DNA of 64,000 nt. Source: Mesorhizobium onobrychidis (lineage in GTDB: Bacteria > Pseudomonadota > Alphaproteobacteria > Rhizobiales > Rhizobiaceae). Both the position numbers and the translations under genes were made by a program. The notes under the pieces were generated by a model that had not been told where the DNA came from, did not search any database, and saw only the letters and a program-made list of their open reading frames with translations. This document shows positions 18,781 to 26,407 of this stretch, one piece after another (position 1 is the first letter of the stretch; each line of letters starts with the position of its first letter). The DNA lies in the NCBI RefSeq assembly GCF_024707545.1, contig NZ_CP062229.1, forward strand, positions 3,329,501 to 3,393,500. Reading direction: 5' to 3'.

Positions 18781-19099
18781 GTGTCCCTCGCGGCTGGCGA
18801 GGCCGCGGATCTGGCACTCTTGCCGGTCGATACGATCAGCTTTACGCCCGCAGCCGGCACGTTCGGCGCGACGGCAAGCGTGCCGCCGGAGGCGCGCTCC
18901 AGATCAGCCTGTCCGGCGAGGGCTGGGTCGATGTCGTTCAGGACGGCCATGCCGTTCGCTCGGTCGATTTCAGCCGCGTGAAAACCTGTCCTGGCATTTG
19001 CACAAGCGTGCGTTTCAAGCTTGCGGCGGGTGCCGCGACCGTCCAACTCAGCGGCGCCAAAAGGCCGGTCTCAAAGTTGCGGTGCTGACGCTGGAATGA
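18772..19099 (+). pseudogene. Truncated, frameshifted copy of the secreted protein encoded at 17915
   Basis: Three frames joined in order reproduce the neighbour: QSGVSLAAGEAADLALLPVD then TISFTPAAGTFGATASVPPE (frame of 18781); a shift near 18893 to LQISLSGEGWVDVVQDGHAV and KTCPGICTSVRFKL; and a second shift near 19060 to GLKVAVLTLE with a TGA at 19097-19099. The intact gene reads LSVGEAADVALAPVDTISFT and so on. The signal peptide and first ~50 residues are missing. The copy is therefore dead, and the pair records a past tandem duplication. Confidence 0.82.
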
Positions 19100-19130
19100 T
19101 CCAGCGGCAGCACTCGGTCGGTCAGGACGC

Positions 19131-19907
19131 CTACCGCACCGGCGCCGTTAGTGCGAAATGGGCGCCTTGTGGGTCCGTGCACATCACGATCCAGCCGCCG
19201 CCGGGTACCTCCATCGGGCCCATAAGGATCTTGCCGCCACTGTCGGTTACGCGCTTGGCCGCCGCGTCGATGCTAGGTACATTGAAATAGAACTGCCAGA
19301 CCGGCACGGGAATCTGCTCGGGCTTGTTCATCATGCCGCCGATAGGTTCGCCACCAGCGGCGAAGAGCTGGTAGATGCCCATCGGCCCCATATCCATGGC
19401 GTCGCCCTTGGTCCAGCCGAACTGGCCGGAATAGAAATCGAACGCGGCGCGCCAGTCGGTCGTGTAAAGTTCATGCCAGCCGACATGGCCGGGAGTAGTG
19501 GCCGGCACGGGCGGCTGGTCGGGGACAATTGGCTGCAGGAAGTTGAAGGCCGCGCCTTGCGGATCGGCGACGACGGCAAAGCGGCCGACGCCCGGAATGT
19601 CATCGGGTTCGCGATGAACCGTACCGCCGGCCTCCTTCAGCGATTTCGTCGAAGCGTCGACATCCCTGGTGTGGATGTAACCGACCCAGGCCGGCGGCAT
19701 ACCCATCTTGCGCACTTCGTCCGGCTGCGCCATCAGCCCGCCGACGCCGCGCTCGCCGACATTCATGACGACATAACGCAGCATGCCTGGTGCGCCGTCG
19801 AAGGCCTGCGCCTTCCAGCCGACCACATCGGTATAGAATGCCTCGGCAGCGTCGAGATCGGTGGTCATCAGTTCGTACCAGAAGAAGGGCATCGGGGACT
19901 TTGGCAT
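19131..19907 (-). CDS. VOC family protein (two glyoxalase/bleomycin-resistance-like domains)
   Basis: 258-residue cytosolic protein with two vicinal-oxygen-chelate modules. The first starts PFFWYELMTTDLDAAEAFY and ends ADPQGAAFNFLQ; the second starts VGWHELYTTDWRAAFDFYSG and ends CTDPQGAHFAL. Two linked modules in one chain usually form one metal-binding dioxygenase- or lyase-type site, but the reaction is not predictable. ATG 19907 is preceded by AAGGAG at good spacing, so the longer in-frame extension is rejected. It is divergent from the ChaC pseudogene. Confidence 0.85.
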   Translation of the reverse strand: MPKSPMPFFWYELMTTDLDAAEAFYTDVVGWKAQAFDGAPGMLRYVVMNVGERGVGGLMAQPDEVRKMGMPPAWVGYIHTRDVDASTKSLKEAGGTVHREPDDIPGVGRFAVVADPQGAAFNFLQPIVPDQPPVPATTPGHVGWHELYTTDWRAAFDFYSGQFGWTKGDAMDMGPMGIYQLFAAGGEPIGGMMNKPEQIPVPVWQFYFNVPSIDAAAKRVTDSGGKILMGPMEVPGGGWIVMCTDPQGAHFALTAPVR

Positions 19908-20086
19908 TGTCGTGCTCCTTGCGTTTCCAGTTGTGGATTGTGGTTCGATCCATCCTAGGACGATCTTGGCGACAGAAATCCGACATCTGGGCCACAAATC
20001 GATCGCGGCAAGGCGCCCCTCATTTCGCAATCTTGCGCATGTTGCGGTTTTCGACTTTGCTTGCCGTCAACGAGGGTTGTTGATCC

Positions 20087-20803
20087 ATGCGCCGGATGTC
20101 GCTCACTTCAGAGCTTGTCGCGCTATGCCATCGGGAGGAGGCCGATCCCGGTCCCGATGGAAGCTGGACGCAACTGAACGATGAGGATTTCCAGACCCTC
20201 GCGTCGCGGCTATCGAGCGAAGCAGACGCGGGCCCCTTGTGGGTGTTCGCCTATGGCTCGCTGATCTGGAAGCCGGCTTTCGCGTCCGTCGAACAACAGC
20301 GCGCTACCCCTTTCGGCTGGCACCGGTCCTTCTGTCTCGACATTGCCCGCTGGCGCGGCAGCGCTGCGCAGCCGGGACTGATGATGGCGCTCGAACGAGG
20401 TGGCCGATGCGATGGTGTGATCTACCGCTTGCCGGAGGGAGAAAAGCCGCTGCAGATCGAAAGACTGTTGCGGCGCTAGATCGACGATCACGAGAGCGTC
20501 GGCTCGGTCAGATGGCTTCCGGTGCGTACGGCTCAAGGTTCAGTGCGGGCGCTGGGCTTCTGGGTCGGTGTGACCGGCAGGGGGACGTCGCTCAACCAGC
20601 CGCTGGAGAGGGTAGCGCAAGTGCTGGCGCGGGCGTGCGGGCATGTCGGGTCGGGCGCCGAATATCTCTACAACACCGTCCATCATCTGGAAGAATTCGG
20701 CATTCGCGACCGCAATCTGGGGCGGCTGCAGGAACTGGTCGCGAACGAGATCAGGTCGATCCATGGCGGTGCCCCCGGAATGGGCCTGCTGTCTGCGTCG
20801 TGA
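20087..20803 (+). pseudogene. ChaC-like gamma-glutamylcyclotransferase, interrupted by an in-frame TAG
   Basis: ChaC enzymes degrade glutathione to 5-oxoproline and Cys-Gly. The first 130 codons contain the hallmark FAYGSLIWKPAF and HRSFCLDIARWRGSAAQPGL. A TAG at 20477-20479 follows LLRR. The same frame then runs on uninterrupted with IDDHESVGSVRWLPVRTAQG, ARACGHVGSGAEYLYNTVHH and LEEFGIRDRNL to a TGA at 20801. Together this is a full-length ChaC (about 238 residues) with a single nonsense codon, where family members commonly have RRE. A one-base G-to-T change (GAG to TAG) would explain it. Confidence 0.85.
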
Positions 20804-20852
20804 TCGCTCGCACACGAAAACATGACTACAATTATCATATTTTTATTAAGCG

Positions 20853-20890
20853 TTTTCAGCAGCTTGGCTGAAAATTGACCAATTGATAAA
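20853..20890. promoter_or_regulatory. Control region of preTA: inverted repeat plus RutR/PydR-like operator
   Basis: An 8-bp inverted repeat (TTTTCAGC-N6-GCTGAAAA, 20853-20874) is followed directly by TTGACCAATTGATAAA (20875-20890). The latter matches the E. coli RutR consensus TTGACCA-NN-TGGTCAA at 12 of 14 defined positions. It lies 51 bp before the preT start. A similar site at 28237 precedes the second pyrimidine operon, and a RutR-like regulator is encoded at 27462. Confidence 0.65.
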
Positions 20891-20941
20891 AAAACAAAAC
20901 GTGTTAGCCTTCCCCAAAACCACAAGAAATGGGGAAGCGGA

Positions 20942-22306
20942 ATGGCGACTGGTCATTTCAAGCAGGGCATTGCCGGCGGCCGGCTTTCGCCTGAACAATA
21001 TGCGGATAATTTTTCCGACCTGCATCCGCCGCTCGATCATCACGAGGCGCTGGTCGAGTCCGACCGCTGCTATTTCTGTTATGACGCGCCGTGCATGAAT
21101 GCATGCCCGACCTCGATCGACATCCCGCTGTTCATACGCCAGATCTCGACAGGCAATCCGATCGGCTCGGCCAAGACGATTTTCGATCAGAACATTTTGG
21201 GCGGCATGTGCGCCCGCGTCTGCCCGACCGAGACGCTGTGCGAAGAGGTCTGCGTGCGCGAAGTGGCGGAAGGCAAGCCGGTGCAGATCGGCCGCCTGCA
21301 GCGTTATGCCACCGATGTCGCCATGGCTGAGAATAAGCAGTTTTACCGGCGCGCCGCCCCGACCGGCAAGACGATCGCCGTGGTCGGCGCCGGGCCGGCC
21401 GGCCTTGCCGCCGCCCATCGGCTTGCCCGCCACGGTCATGACGTGACCATCCTGGAAGCCCGTCCGAAGGCGGGCGGCCTCAATGAATACGGCATCGCCG
21501 CCTATAAGAGCATCGACAATTTCGCCCAGGCCGAGGTCGACTATATCACGTCGATCGGCGGCATCGACATCCAGAATGGCAAGGCGCTCGGCCGCGACTA
21601 CCAGCTGTCCGACCTGACCAGGAATTACGATGCGGTGTTTCTCGGCATGGGGCTTGGCGGCGTCAACGCGCTGCGCGCCGACGGCGAGGAGGCGCAAGGC
21701 GTCACCAATGCGGTGGAGTTCATCGCGGAGCTTCGCCAGGCGAGCGATCTTGCCAGCCTGCCGGTCGGCCGGCGGGTCGTCGTCATCGGCGGCGGCATGA
21801 CGGCGATCGACGCGGCGGTGCAGTCGAAGCTGCTCGGCGCCGAAGAGGTAACGATCTGCTACCGGCGCGGGCAGGAGCACATGAACGCCTCGGAATTCGA
21901 GCAGGACCTGGCCGCCGCCAACGGCGTCACCATCCGTCACTGGCTGCAGCCGAAGCGAGTCATTGCCGAAGGCGGCAAGGTGTCGGGCGTCGAACTCGAA
22001 TACACGGCGATGGATGGCGAGAAACTCGTCGGCACCGGCGAGCGGCTGACGCTTACCGCCGACCAAGTGTTCAAGGCGATCGGCCAGAGCTTTGTCCCGG
22101 CTGCGCTCAACGGCAGCGGGGCCTTGCTTGCTTTGGAAGCCGGCCGCATCAAGGTCGATGCCGAAGGCCGCACCTCGCTGGCCAACGTCTGGGCCGGCGG
22201 CGACTGCATCTTTGGCGGCGACGACCTGACCGTCTCCGCCGTCGCACAGGGCCGCGACGCGGCCGAATCGATTCACCGGGCACTGACCTCGAACGGGAGG
22301 GCATGA
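20942..22306 (+). CDS. preT: NAD-dependent dihydropyrimidine dehydrogenase, subunit PreT
   Basis: Flavin/Fe-S electron-input subunit of the enzyme that reduces uracil and thymine to their 5,6-dihydro forms, the first step of reductive pyrimidine catabolism. The N-terminal Fe-S segment has CYFCYDAPCMNACPTSIDIP and GGMCARVCPTETLCEEVC. An FAD-binding GAGPAGLAAAHRLARHG (residues ~144-160) and a second dinucleotide motif VVVIGGGMTAIDAA follow, as in the small subunit of glutamate synthase. 454 residues is normal. GGGGAAGCGG precedes the ATG. The end overlaps preA by four bases (ATGA), so the two are translationally coupled. Confidence 0.93.
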   Translation: MATGHFKQGIAGGRLSPEQYADNFSDLHPPLDHHEALVESDRCYFCYDAPCMNACPTSIDIPLFIRQISTGNPIGSAKTIFDQNILGGMCARVCPTETLCEEVCVREVAEGKPVQIGRLQRYATDVAMAENKQFYRRAAPTGKTIAVVGAGPAGLAAAHRLARHGHDVTILEARPKAGGLNEYGIAAYKSIDNFAQAEVDYITSIGGIDIQNGKALGRDYQLSDLTRNYDAVFLGMGLGGVNALRADGEEAQGVTNAVEFIAELRQASDLASLPVGRRVVVIGGGMTAIDAAVQSKLLGAEEVTICYRRGQEHMNASEFEQDLAAANGVTIRHWLQPKRVIAEGGKVSGVELEYTAMDGEKLVGTGERLTLTADQVFKAIGQSFVPAALNGSGALLALEAGRIKVDAEGRTSLANVWAGGDCIFGGDDLTVSAVAQGRDAAESIHRALTSNGRA

Positions 22307-23622
22307 GCATGGCAGACATCCGCAACAATTTCGTCGGCATCAAATCGCCGAATCCGTTCTGGCTGGCCTCGGCGCCGCCGACCGACAAGGCCTACAACGT
22401 CATCCGCGCCTTTAAGGCGGGCTGGGGCGGCGTGGTGTGGAAGACGCTTGGCGAAGAGGGGCCGCCGGTGGTCAACGTCAACGGTCCGCGCTACGGCGCG
22501 ATCTGGGGCGCCGATCGCCGCCTGCTCGGCCTCAACAACATCGAACTGATCACCGACCGCGACCTGCAGGTGAATCTGCGCGAGATCAAGCAGGTCAAGA
22601 TGGACTGGCCCGACCGAGCTATTGTCGTCTCGTTGATGGTGCCTTGCGAGGAGCATGCGTGGAAGGCCATCCTGCCGGTGGTCGAGGAGACCGGGGCCGA
22701 CGGCATCGAGCTTAATTTCGGCTGCCCGCACGGCATGTCGGAACGCGGCATGGGTGCCGCCGTCGGTCAGGTGCCGGAATACATCGAAATGGTGGTGCGC
22801 TGGTGCAAGGCCAACACCCGCATGCCTGTTATCACCAAGCTGACGCCCAACATCACCGATGTGCGCAAGCCGGCGCGGGCCGCCCTTGCCGGCGGCACCG
22901 ATGCCGTCTCGCTGATCAACACCATCAATTCGATCACCGGCGTCAATCTCGATAGTTTCGCACCGGAGCCGACGATCGACGGCAAGGGCTCGCATGGCGG
23001 CTATTGCGGCCCTGCGGTGAAGCCGATCGCCATGAACATGGTGGCCGAGATCGCCCGCGATCCGGAAACGCATGGGCTGCCGATCTCCGGTATCGGCGGC
23101 ATCACCACGTGGCGCGACGCTGCCGAATTCATGGCGCTCGGCGCCGGCAATGTGCAGGTGTGCACGGCGGCGATGACCTATGGCTTCAAGATCGTGCAGG
23201 AGATGATCGCCGGCCTGGAAAACTGGATGGACGAGAAGGGCCATGCCTCGCTCGACGACATCGTCGGCCGCGCCACGCCCAACGTCACCGACTGGCAATA
23301 TCTCAACCTCAATTACGTCGCCAAGGCGCATATCGACCAGGAGGCCTGCATCAAATGCGGCCGTTGCCACATCGCCTGCGAGGACACTTCGCACCAGGCG
23401 ATTACCAGCATGGTTGATGGCGTCAGACATTTCGAGGTGATCGAGGCCGAATGCGTCGGCTGCAATCTCTGCGTCAATGTCTGCCCGGTCGAGAACTGCA
23501 TAACCATGGAACCGCTGGCGGCTGGCGTGATGGACCAGCGCACCGGCAGACCGGTGTCGCCGGTCTACGCCAACTGGACGACGCATCCGAACAATCCGAT
23601 GGCCAAGGTGGCGGCGGAATAG
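22303..23622 (+). CDS. preA: NAD-dependent dihydropyrimidine dehydrogenase, subunit PreA
   Basis: Catalytic FMN/Fe-S subunit, 439 residues. The N-terminal dihydroorotate-dehydrogenase-like barrel begins NPFWLASAPPTDKAYNVIRA and carries the active-site loop NFGCPHGMSERGMGAAVGQ. The C-terminal ferredoxin module holds two [4Fe-4S] motifs, CIKCGRCHIAC and CVGCNLCVNVCPVENC. Together with PreT it reduces uracil and thymine with NADH. At the position of the mammalian catalytic-loop Cys (GLACGQ in DPYD, recalled from memory) this protein has Val. An ATG at 22309 is a possible alternative start. A possible RutR-like operator lies upstream of preT. Confidence 0.93.
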   Translation: MSMADIRNNFVGIKSPNPFWLASAPPTDKAYNVIRAFKAGWGGVVWKTLGEEGPPVVNVNGPRYGAIWGADRRLLGLNNIELITDRDLQVNLREIKQVKMDWPDRAIVVSLMVPCEEHAWKAILPVVEETGADGIELNFGCPHGMSERGMGAAVGQVPEYIEMVVRWCKANTRMPVITKLTPNITDVRKPARAALAGGTDAVSLINTINSITGVNLDSFAPEPTIDGKGSHGGYCGPAVKPIAMNMVAEIARDPETHGLPISGIGGITTWRDAAEFMALGAGNVQVCTAAMTYGFKIVQEMIAGLENWMDEKGHASLDDIVGRATPNVTDWQYLNLNYVAKAHIDQEACIKCGRCHIACEDTSHQAITSMVDGVRHFEVIEAECVGCNLCVNVCPVENCITMEPLAAGVMDQRTGRPVSPVYANWTTHPNNPMAKVAAE

Positions 23623-24046
23623 GGAGCGGACGGGTGAGCCATCTGTCTCCCTGGGCAGAGGAGATTTGTTCGGCGCCTGAGCGTGCAACTCCGCAGAACT
23701 TGGGTTCCTCGCCCCACGAAGTGGGGAGAGGTGGCCCGGCGAAGCCGGGACGGAGAGGGGCCTTCGCGGCGGCTGGGAACTGTTCAAGGCTCATGATGGA
23801 CTTCCCATCTTGCTCGCGCCCCGATCCTTCACCGGTTCTGGCTTCGCGACTGTCGTCCCCCTCTCCGTCCCGGCTTCGCCGGGCCACCTCTCCCCCGCTC
23901 CACGGGGGCGAGGAACCCAAGTCCTGCAAACTGGCGCCCGCAGGGCAATAAAGGGGCGGCGCAACGATCTGAATGGATCAGGTGCCGGAATTCCTGAAAC
24001 GTCATAAACCCGCCACCGAACCTCCAAAGTGGGCATTTCCTATTGC
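23623..24046. other. Intergenic region between preA and the Rrf2 gene
   Basis: About 420 bp with no credible gene. It is dominated by the long inverted repeat at 23698-23931. Short open frames here read through the repeat and have no family match. Confidence 0.6.
23698..23931. repeat. Long inverted repeat, about 63-75-bp arms around a 96-bp spacer
   Basis: The left arm (23698-23760) and right arm (23857-23931) are reverse complements over nearly their full length, including TTGGGTTCCTCGCCCC and GGCCCGGCGAAGCCGGGACG. Each arm also contains smaller palindromes (CCCCAC-GAA-GTGGGG; CCCGGC-GAA-GCCGGG). It is non-coding and could fold into a long cruciform or RNA hairpin downstream of preA, possibly also ending transcription. 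Confidence 0.85.
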
Positions 24047-24076
24047 GGATAGAATTTATCCACGATAAGATATATC
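24047..24076. promoter_or_regulatory. Tandem palindromes, probable Rrf2-family operator/promoter
   Basis: GGATAGAATTTATCC (24047-24061, GGATA/TATCC arms) and GATAAGATATATC (24064-24076, containing the perfect 8-mer GATATATC) lie side by side in a very AT-rich stretch 21 bp before the Rrf2 start. This is the expected place for an autoregulatory site overlapping the -10 region. The regulator's identity is inferred from position. Confidence 0.55.
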
Positions 24077-24097
24077 CATGAATTGGAGATCAGCTCA

Positions 24098-24616
24098 ATG
24101 AAGCTGGGCGAGGGCGTCGAAGCGGCCATCCACTGCGCCGCGATGCTGGCCGGCGTGGAAGGCGCGGCGACTATGCCGGGTGCTGCCATGGCTGAAGCGT
24201 TCGGCCTGTCGCCGAGCTATCTCCTCAAGCATCTCAACGCGCTGACGGCGTCGGGTATCCTGGAATCGGTGCCGGGGCCATCGGGCGGTTACCGGCTGGC
24301 ACGGCCGGCCGAGCGCATAACGCTGCTCGACATCGTGCTCGCCGTGGAAGGACGGGAACCGGCCTTTCGTTGCGGCGAAATCCGTCAGCGCGGGCCGGCC
24401 AGGCTCGATGCCTCGGTCTACGTCAAACCCTGCGGCATCAGCGTCGCGATGCTGAAGGCCGAACGCGCCTATCGCGCCGCTCTTGCCGAGGCCCGGCTGT
24501 CCGACATCGTGGCGGAATACGTGAGCGATGCCGATCCCCGTTCAGTCGCCGCGAACTGCGCCTTTGTCGAGCGCCATCAGCGACCGCAGAAATCGAGTTC
24601 AACCAAGCAAGCGTGA
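24098..24616 (+). CDS. Rrf2 family transcriptional regulator
   Basis: 172-residue winged-helix regulator beginning MKLGEGVEAAIHCAAMLAGV. The recognition-helix region is MAEAFGLSPSYLLKHLNALT and the wing is GPSGGYRLARPAERITLLDI. Three Cys lie in the C-terminal half (RCGEI, KPCGIS, NCAFVE), where NsrR/IscR-type members bind Fe-S clusters or sense redox; whether they do here is inference. ATG 24098 is chosen because TGGAGA lies at proper distance. It heads a cassette with AhpD-like and DoxX proteins, so it probably represses them and itself through the palindromes at 24047-24076. Confidence 0.88.
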   Translation: MKLGEGVEAAIHCAAMLAGVEGAATMPGAAMAEAFGLSPSYLLKHLNALTASGILESVPGPSGGYRLARPAERITLLDIVLAVEGREPAFRCGEIRQRGPARLDASVYVKPCGISVAMLKAERAYRAALAEARLSDIVAEYVSDADPRSVAANCAFVERHQRPQKSSSTKQA

Positions 24617-24622
24617 AAGGTA

Positions 24623-25087
24623 ATGACGATGAAGCAGAGGCTGCAATTCTTCGGCGCGGCGCCGGAAATCATGAAAGCGGTGTCGGCGCTCAACAAGGCG
24701 GTCGACGAATGCGGGTTGGAGGCAAGCCTGCTGCACCTGATCAAGCTGCGGGCGTCGCAGATCAATGGCTGTTCGTATTGCGTCGAGATGCACAGCCGCG
24801 AGGCGCGCCACGACGGCGAGACCGAACAGCGGCTTTATCTCGTCTCCGCCTGGAAGGAGTCGCCGCTGTTTTCCGAGCGTGAACGCGCAGCCTTCGCCTG
24901 GACCGAAACGGTAACGAAGATCGCGGACAGCGGCGTGCCGGATGATCTTTACGCAAAAACGCTCGAACAGTTTTCGGAAGAGGAACTGGTCAAGCTGTCC
25001 GTTGCGATCGGCATGATCAACACCTGGAACCGGCTCTGCGTTCCCTTCCACGCCATTCACCCGATGCCGGCGGCCAGGGCTGCTTGA
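24623..25087 (+). CDS. Carboxymuconolactone decarboxylase/AhpD-like protein
   Basis: 154-residue AhpD-fold protein. The redox motif CSYCVEMH (Cys50, Cys53, His57) matches the peroxidase-type AhpD active site, in which the two Cys recycle a peroxiredoxin or reduce peroxides directly. The following RHDGETEQRLYLVSAWKESP and the C-terminal IGMINTWNRLCVPFHAIHP are typical of the alkylhydroperoxidase (CMD) family. It begins six bases after the Rrf2 stop, so it is cotranscribed. Likely role: detoxification of organic peroxides under Rrf2 control. Confidence 0.88.
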   Translation: MTMKQRLQFFGAAPEIMKAVSALNKAVDECGLEASLLHLIKLRASQINGCSYCVEMHSREARHDGETEQRLYLVSAWKESPLFSERERAAFAWTETVTKIADSGVPDDLYAKTLEQFSEEELVKLSVAIGMINTWNRLCVPFHAIHPMPAARAA

Positions 25088-25150
25088 GCGGACGGGACTG
25101 GACGCGCGGTTATGTGCCGCGCGTCTCTTTTTTGCTTTGGGATCAAGAGT

Positions 25151-25528
25151 ATGTTGTCGAATTTTGAGAATGAGATTCTTCTTGCCGCCCGCCTGCTGCT
25201 TGGCGGCGCGTTCGTCTTTGCCGGCCTGCGCAACATCCAGAACGCGGGCCTCCTGACCCAGATGATGACGACACGCGGCGTGCCGCAGGCGCGGCTGATG
25301 CTGCGGCTCGGCATCGTCCTTCAGATCGTCGCCGGAGGGCTGGTGATTGCAGGCATCTGGACCGCTCTTGCGGCGGCATGTCTGATCCTCTTCCTGCTGG
25401 TCGCGACACCGATGTTCAACAATTTCTGGGATCACCAGGGTTCGGAGCGCGCCGCCCGCATCAACGGCTTTGTCGGCAATGTCGCGCTGACCGGAGGATT
25501 TCTAGCGCTGATGGGCCAGGCACTTTAA
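25151..25528 (+). CDS. DoxX family membrane protein
   Basis: 125-residue protein with four hydrophobic segments (starting near residues 9, 45, 67 and 107) and the DoxX-type opening AARLLLGGAFVFAGLRNIQN. The WDHQGSERAARINGFVGNVA loop precedes the last helix. DoxX proteins are often found with AhpD-like or thiol-redox proteins and may support membrane redox balance. ATG 25151 is chosen; an in-frame ATG 39 bases upstream would add a short non-hydrophobic leader. It is third in the Rrf2 cassette, 63 bp after the AhpD gene. Confidence 0.85.
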   Translation: MLSNFENEILLAARLLLGGAFVFAGLRNIQNAGLLTQMMTTRGVPQARLMLRLGIVLQIVAGGLVIAGIWTALAAACLILFLLVATPMFNNFWDHQGSERAARINGFVGNVALTGGFLALMGQAL

Positions 25529-25631
25529 GGAGAATCGCGCAGCCGATATGGTATGAATTGTCATCTGCGCATTAATCGCTCCGTTGCGATTGCCTCGTAT
25601 GATTGGCTCAGTTTCGCTTGTCGGAGCCTTT

Positions 25632-26126
25632 ATGGAGCAAAGCTGGAATAGCTTCTGGGGAAGCGTTTCGCAGGCCTTTCACCTCGCGCTCTCGCCGCTT
25701 CGGGCGCTTGCCGAAACATTCGGCTATTTTCCGAGCGATATCCAACTCTGGTGCTTCGTCTGCGGTCTCTTTTTCCTGGTGCTTGTCGTTCCCCACACCT
25801 ATGGCGATCTCGTGCTTCGGCACCGTCGCGTCTATGTGACAGGCAAGGTGGTGGAGATAAAGATGTCCGACGACTCGCCCAGAACGCCGACCATCGAATT
25901 CGCCGATCGTCGCGGCAAGATCTGGCGCTTTGAATCGCATTTGCCGGTCAATAACATGACCGGTTCGGTCGGAGCGGCGGTAAAGGTCATGTATGATCCC
26001 CTGCATCCGAACCGGGCACGGGAAGTGGGGCGGCCGATCATGAAGGCAGTCCATACGGTGGTATGGTATGCCATTATCGCCGGGCTAATGGCGCTGGCCT
26101 TCTGGCCCGGCCTGACGTCCGATTGA
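25632..26126 (+). CDS. DUF3592-like two-helix membrane protein
   Basis: 164-residue protein with one membrane helix near residues 37-55 (LWCFVCGLFFLVLVV), a beta-rich soluble middle and a second helix near the C-terminus (AIIAGLMALAFWPG). The middle (VTGKVVEIKMSDDSPRTPTI, then VKVMYDPLHPNRARE) is the usual DUF3592 pattern of a small extracytoplasmic domain between two helices. ATG 25632 follows CGGAG at good spacing; an ATG at 25599 is possible. Function unknown. Confidence 0.65.
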   Translation: MEQSWNSFWGSVSQAFHLALSPLRALAETFGYFPSDIQLWCFVCGLFFLVLVVPHTYGDLVLRHRRVYVTGKVVEIKMSDDSPRTPTIEFADRRGKIWRFESHLPVNNMTGSVGAAVKVMYDPLHPNRAREVGRPIMKAVHTVVWYAIIAGLMALAFWPGLTSD

Positions 26127-26161
26127 GCCTTTTCGAACAGCGCGCCATACCGCTTGTTTTG

Positions 26162-26236
26162 ATGCATGTCGTTATCCCAAAACCGCTGCGCACCCTCGGG
26201 TCAAAGCCCGACGGCAGTTTCTTGGGCGACGTGCAC
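26162..26236. repeat. Dispersed hairpin repeat (core copy)
   Basis: About 75 bp that begins ATGCATGTCGTTATCCCAAA and ends CTTGGGCGACGTGCA, with an internal imperfect stem. It is a member of the family also found at 52749-52875 and 61163-61236. Arms at both ends are inverted with respect to each other, so the whole element can fold into one long hairpin. Confidence 0.8.
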
Positions 26237-26257
26237 TATGCGGCAAATCGCAGGCCG

Positions 26258-26407
26258 GCCCCGCCAAGGCTGCGCCATGCACCTTGAGCTTTTCCTGGTT
26301 GCGGCCGGTGATGGTCACCTTCATACCCGAGCCCGGCTTCCGCGCGTGGCCAGGCCGATGCCGGACGAGCCGCCGACGATCACGGCATGTTGGATTTTCT
26401 CAGTCAT
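26258..26407 (-). pseudogene. Remnant of a short-chain dehydrogenase/reductase
   Basis: From ATG 26407 the reverse strand reads MTEKIQHAVIVGGSSGIGLA, the start of an SDR with its glycine-rich cofactor motif, and reaches a stop after 28 codons. A second frame then gives KVTITGRNQEKLKVHGAALA, the next conserved SDR segment. The rest is missing, and the remnant ends near the repeat at 26162. Its ATG overlaps the stop codon of the intact SDR gene (ATGA), so the two were once coupled. Confidence 0.65.

Noticed and set aside
20087..20803. Pyrrolysine or selenocysteine recoding at the TAG in ChaC
   Set aside because: TAG is not used for selenocysteine, no Pyl machinery or recoding structure was seen, and the neighbouring DoxX gene is broken by a different stop codon (TAA). 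Simple mutation is the economical explanation.
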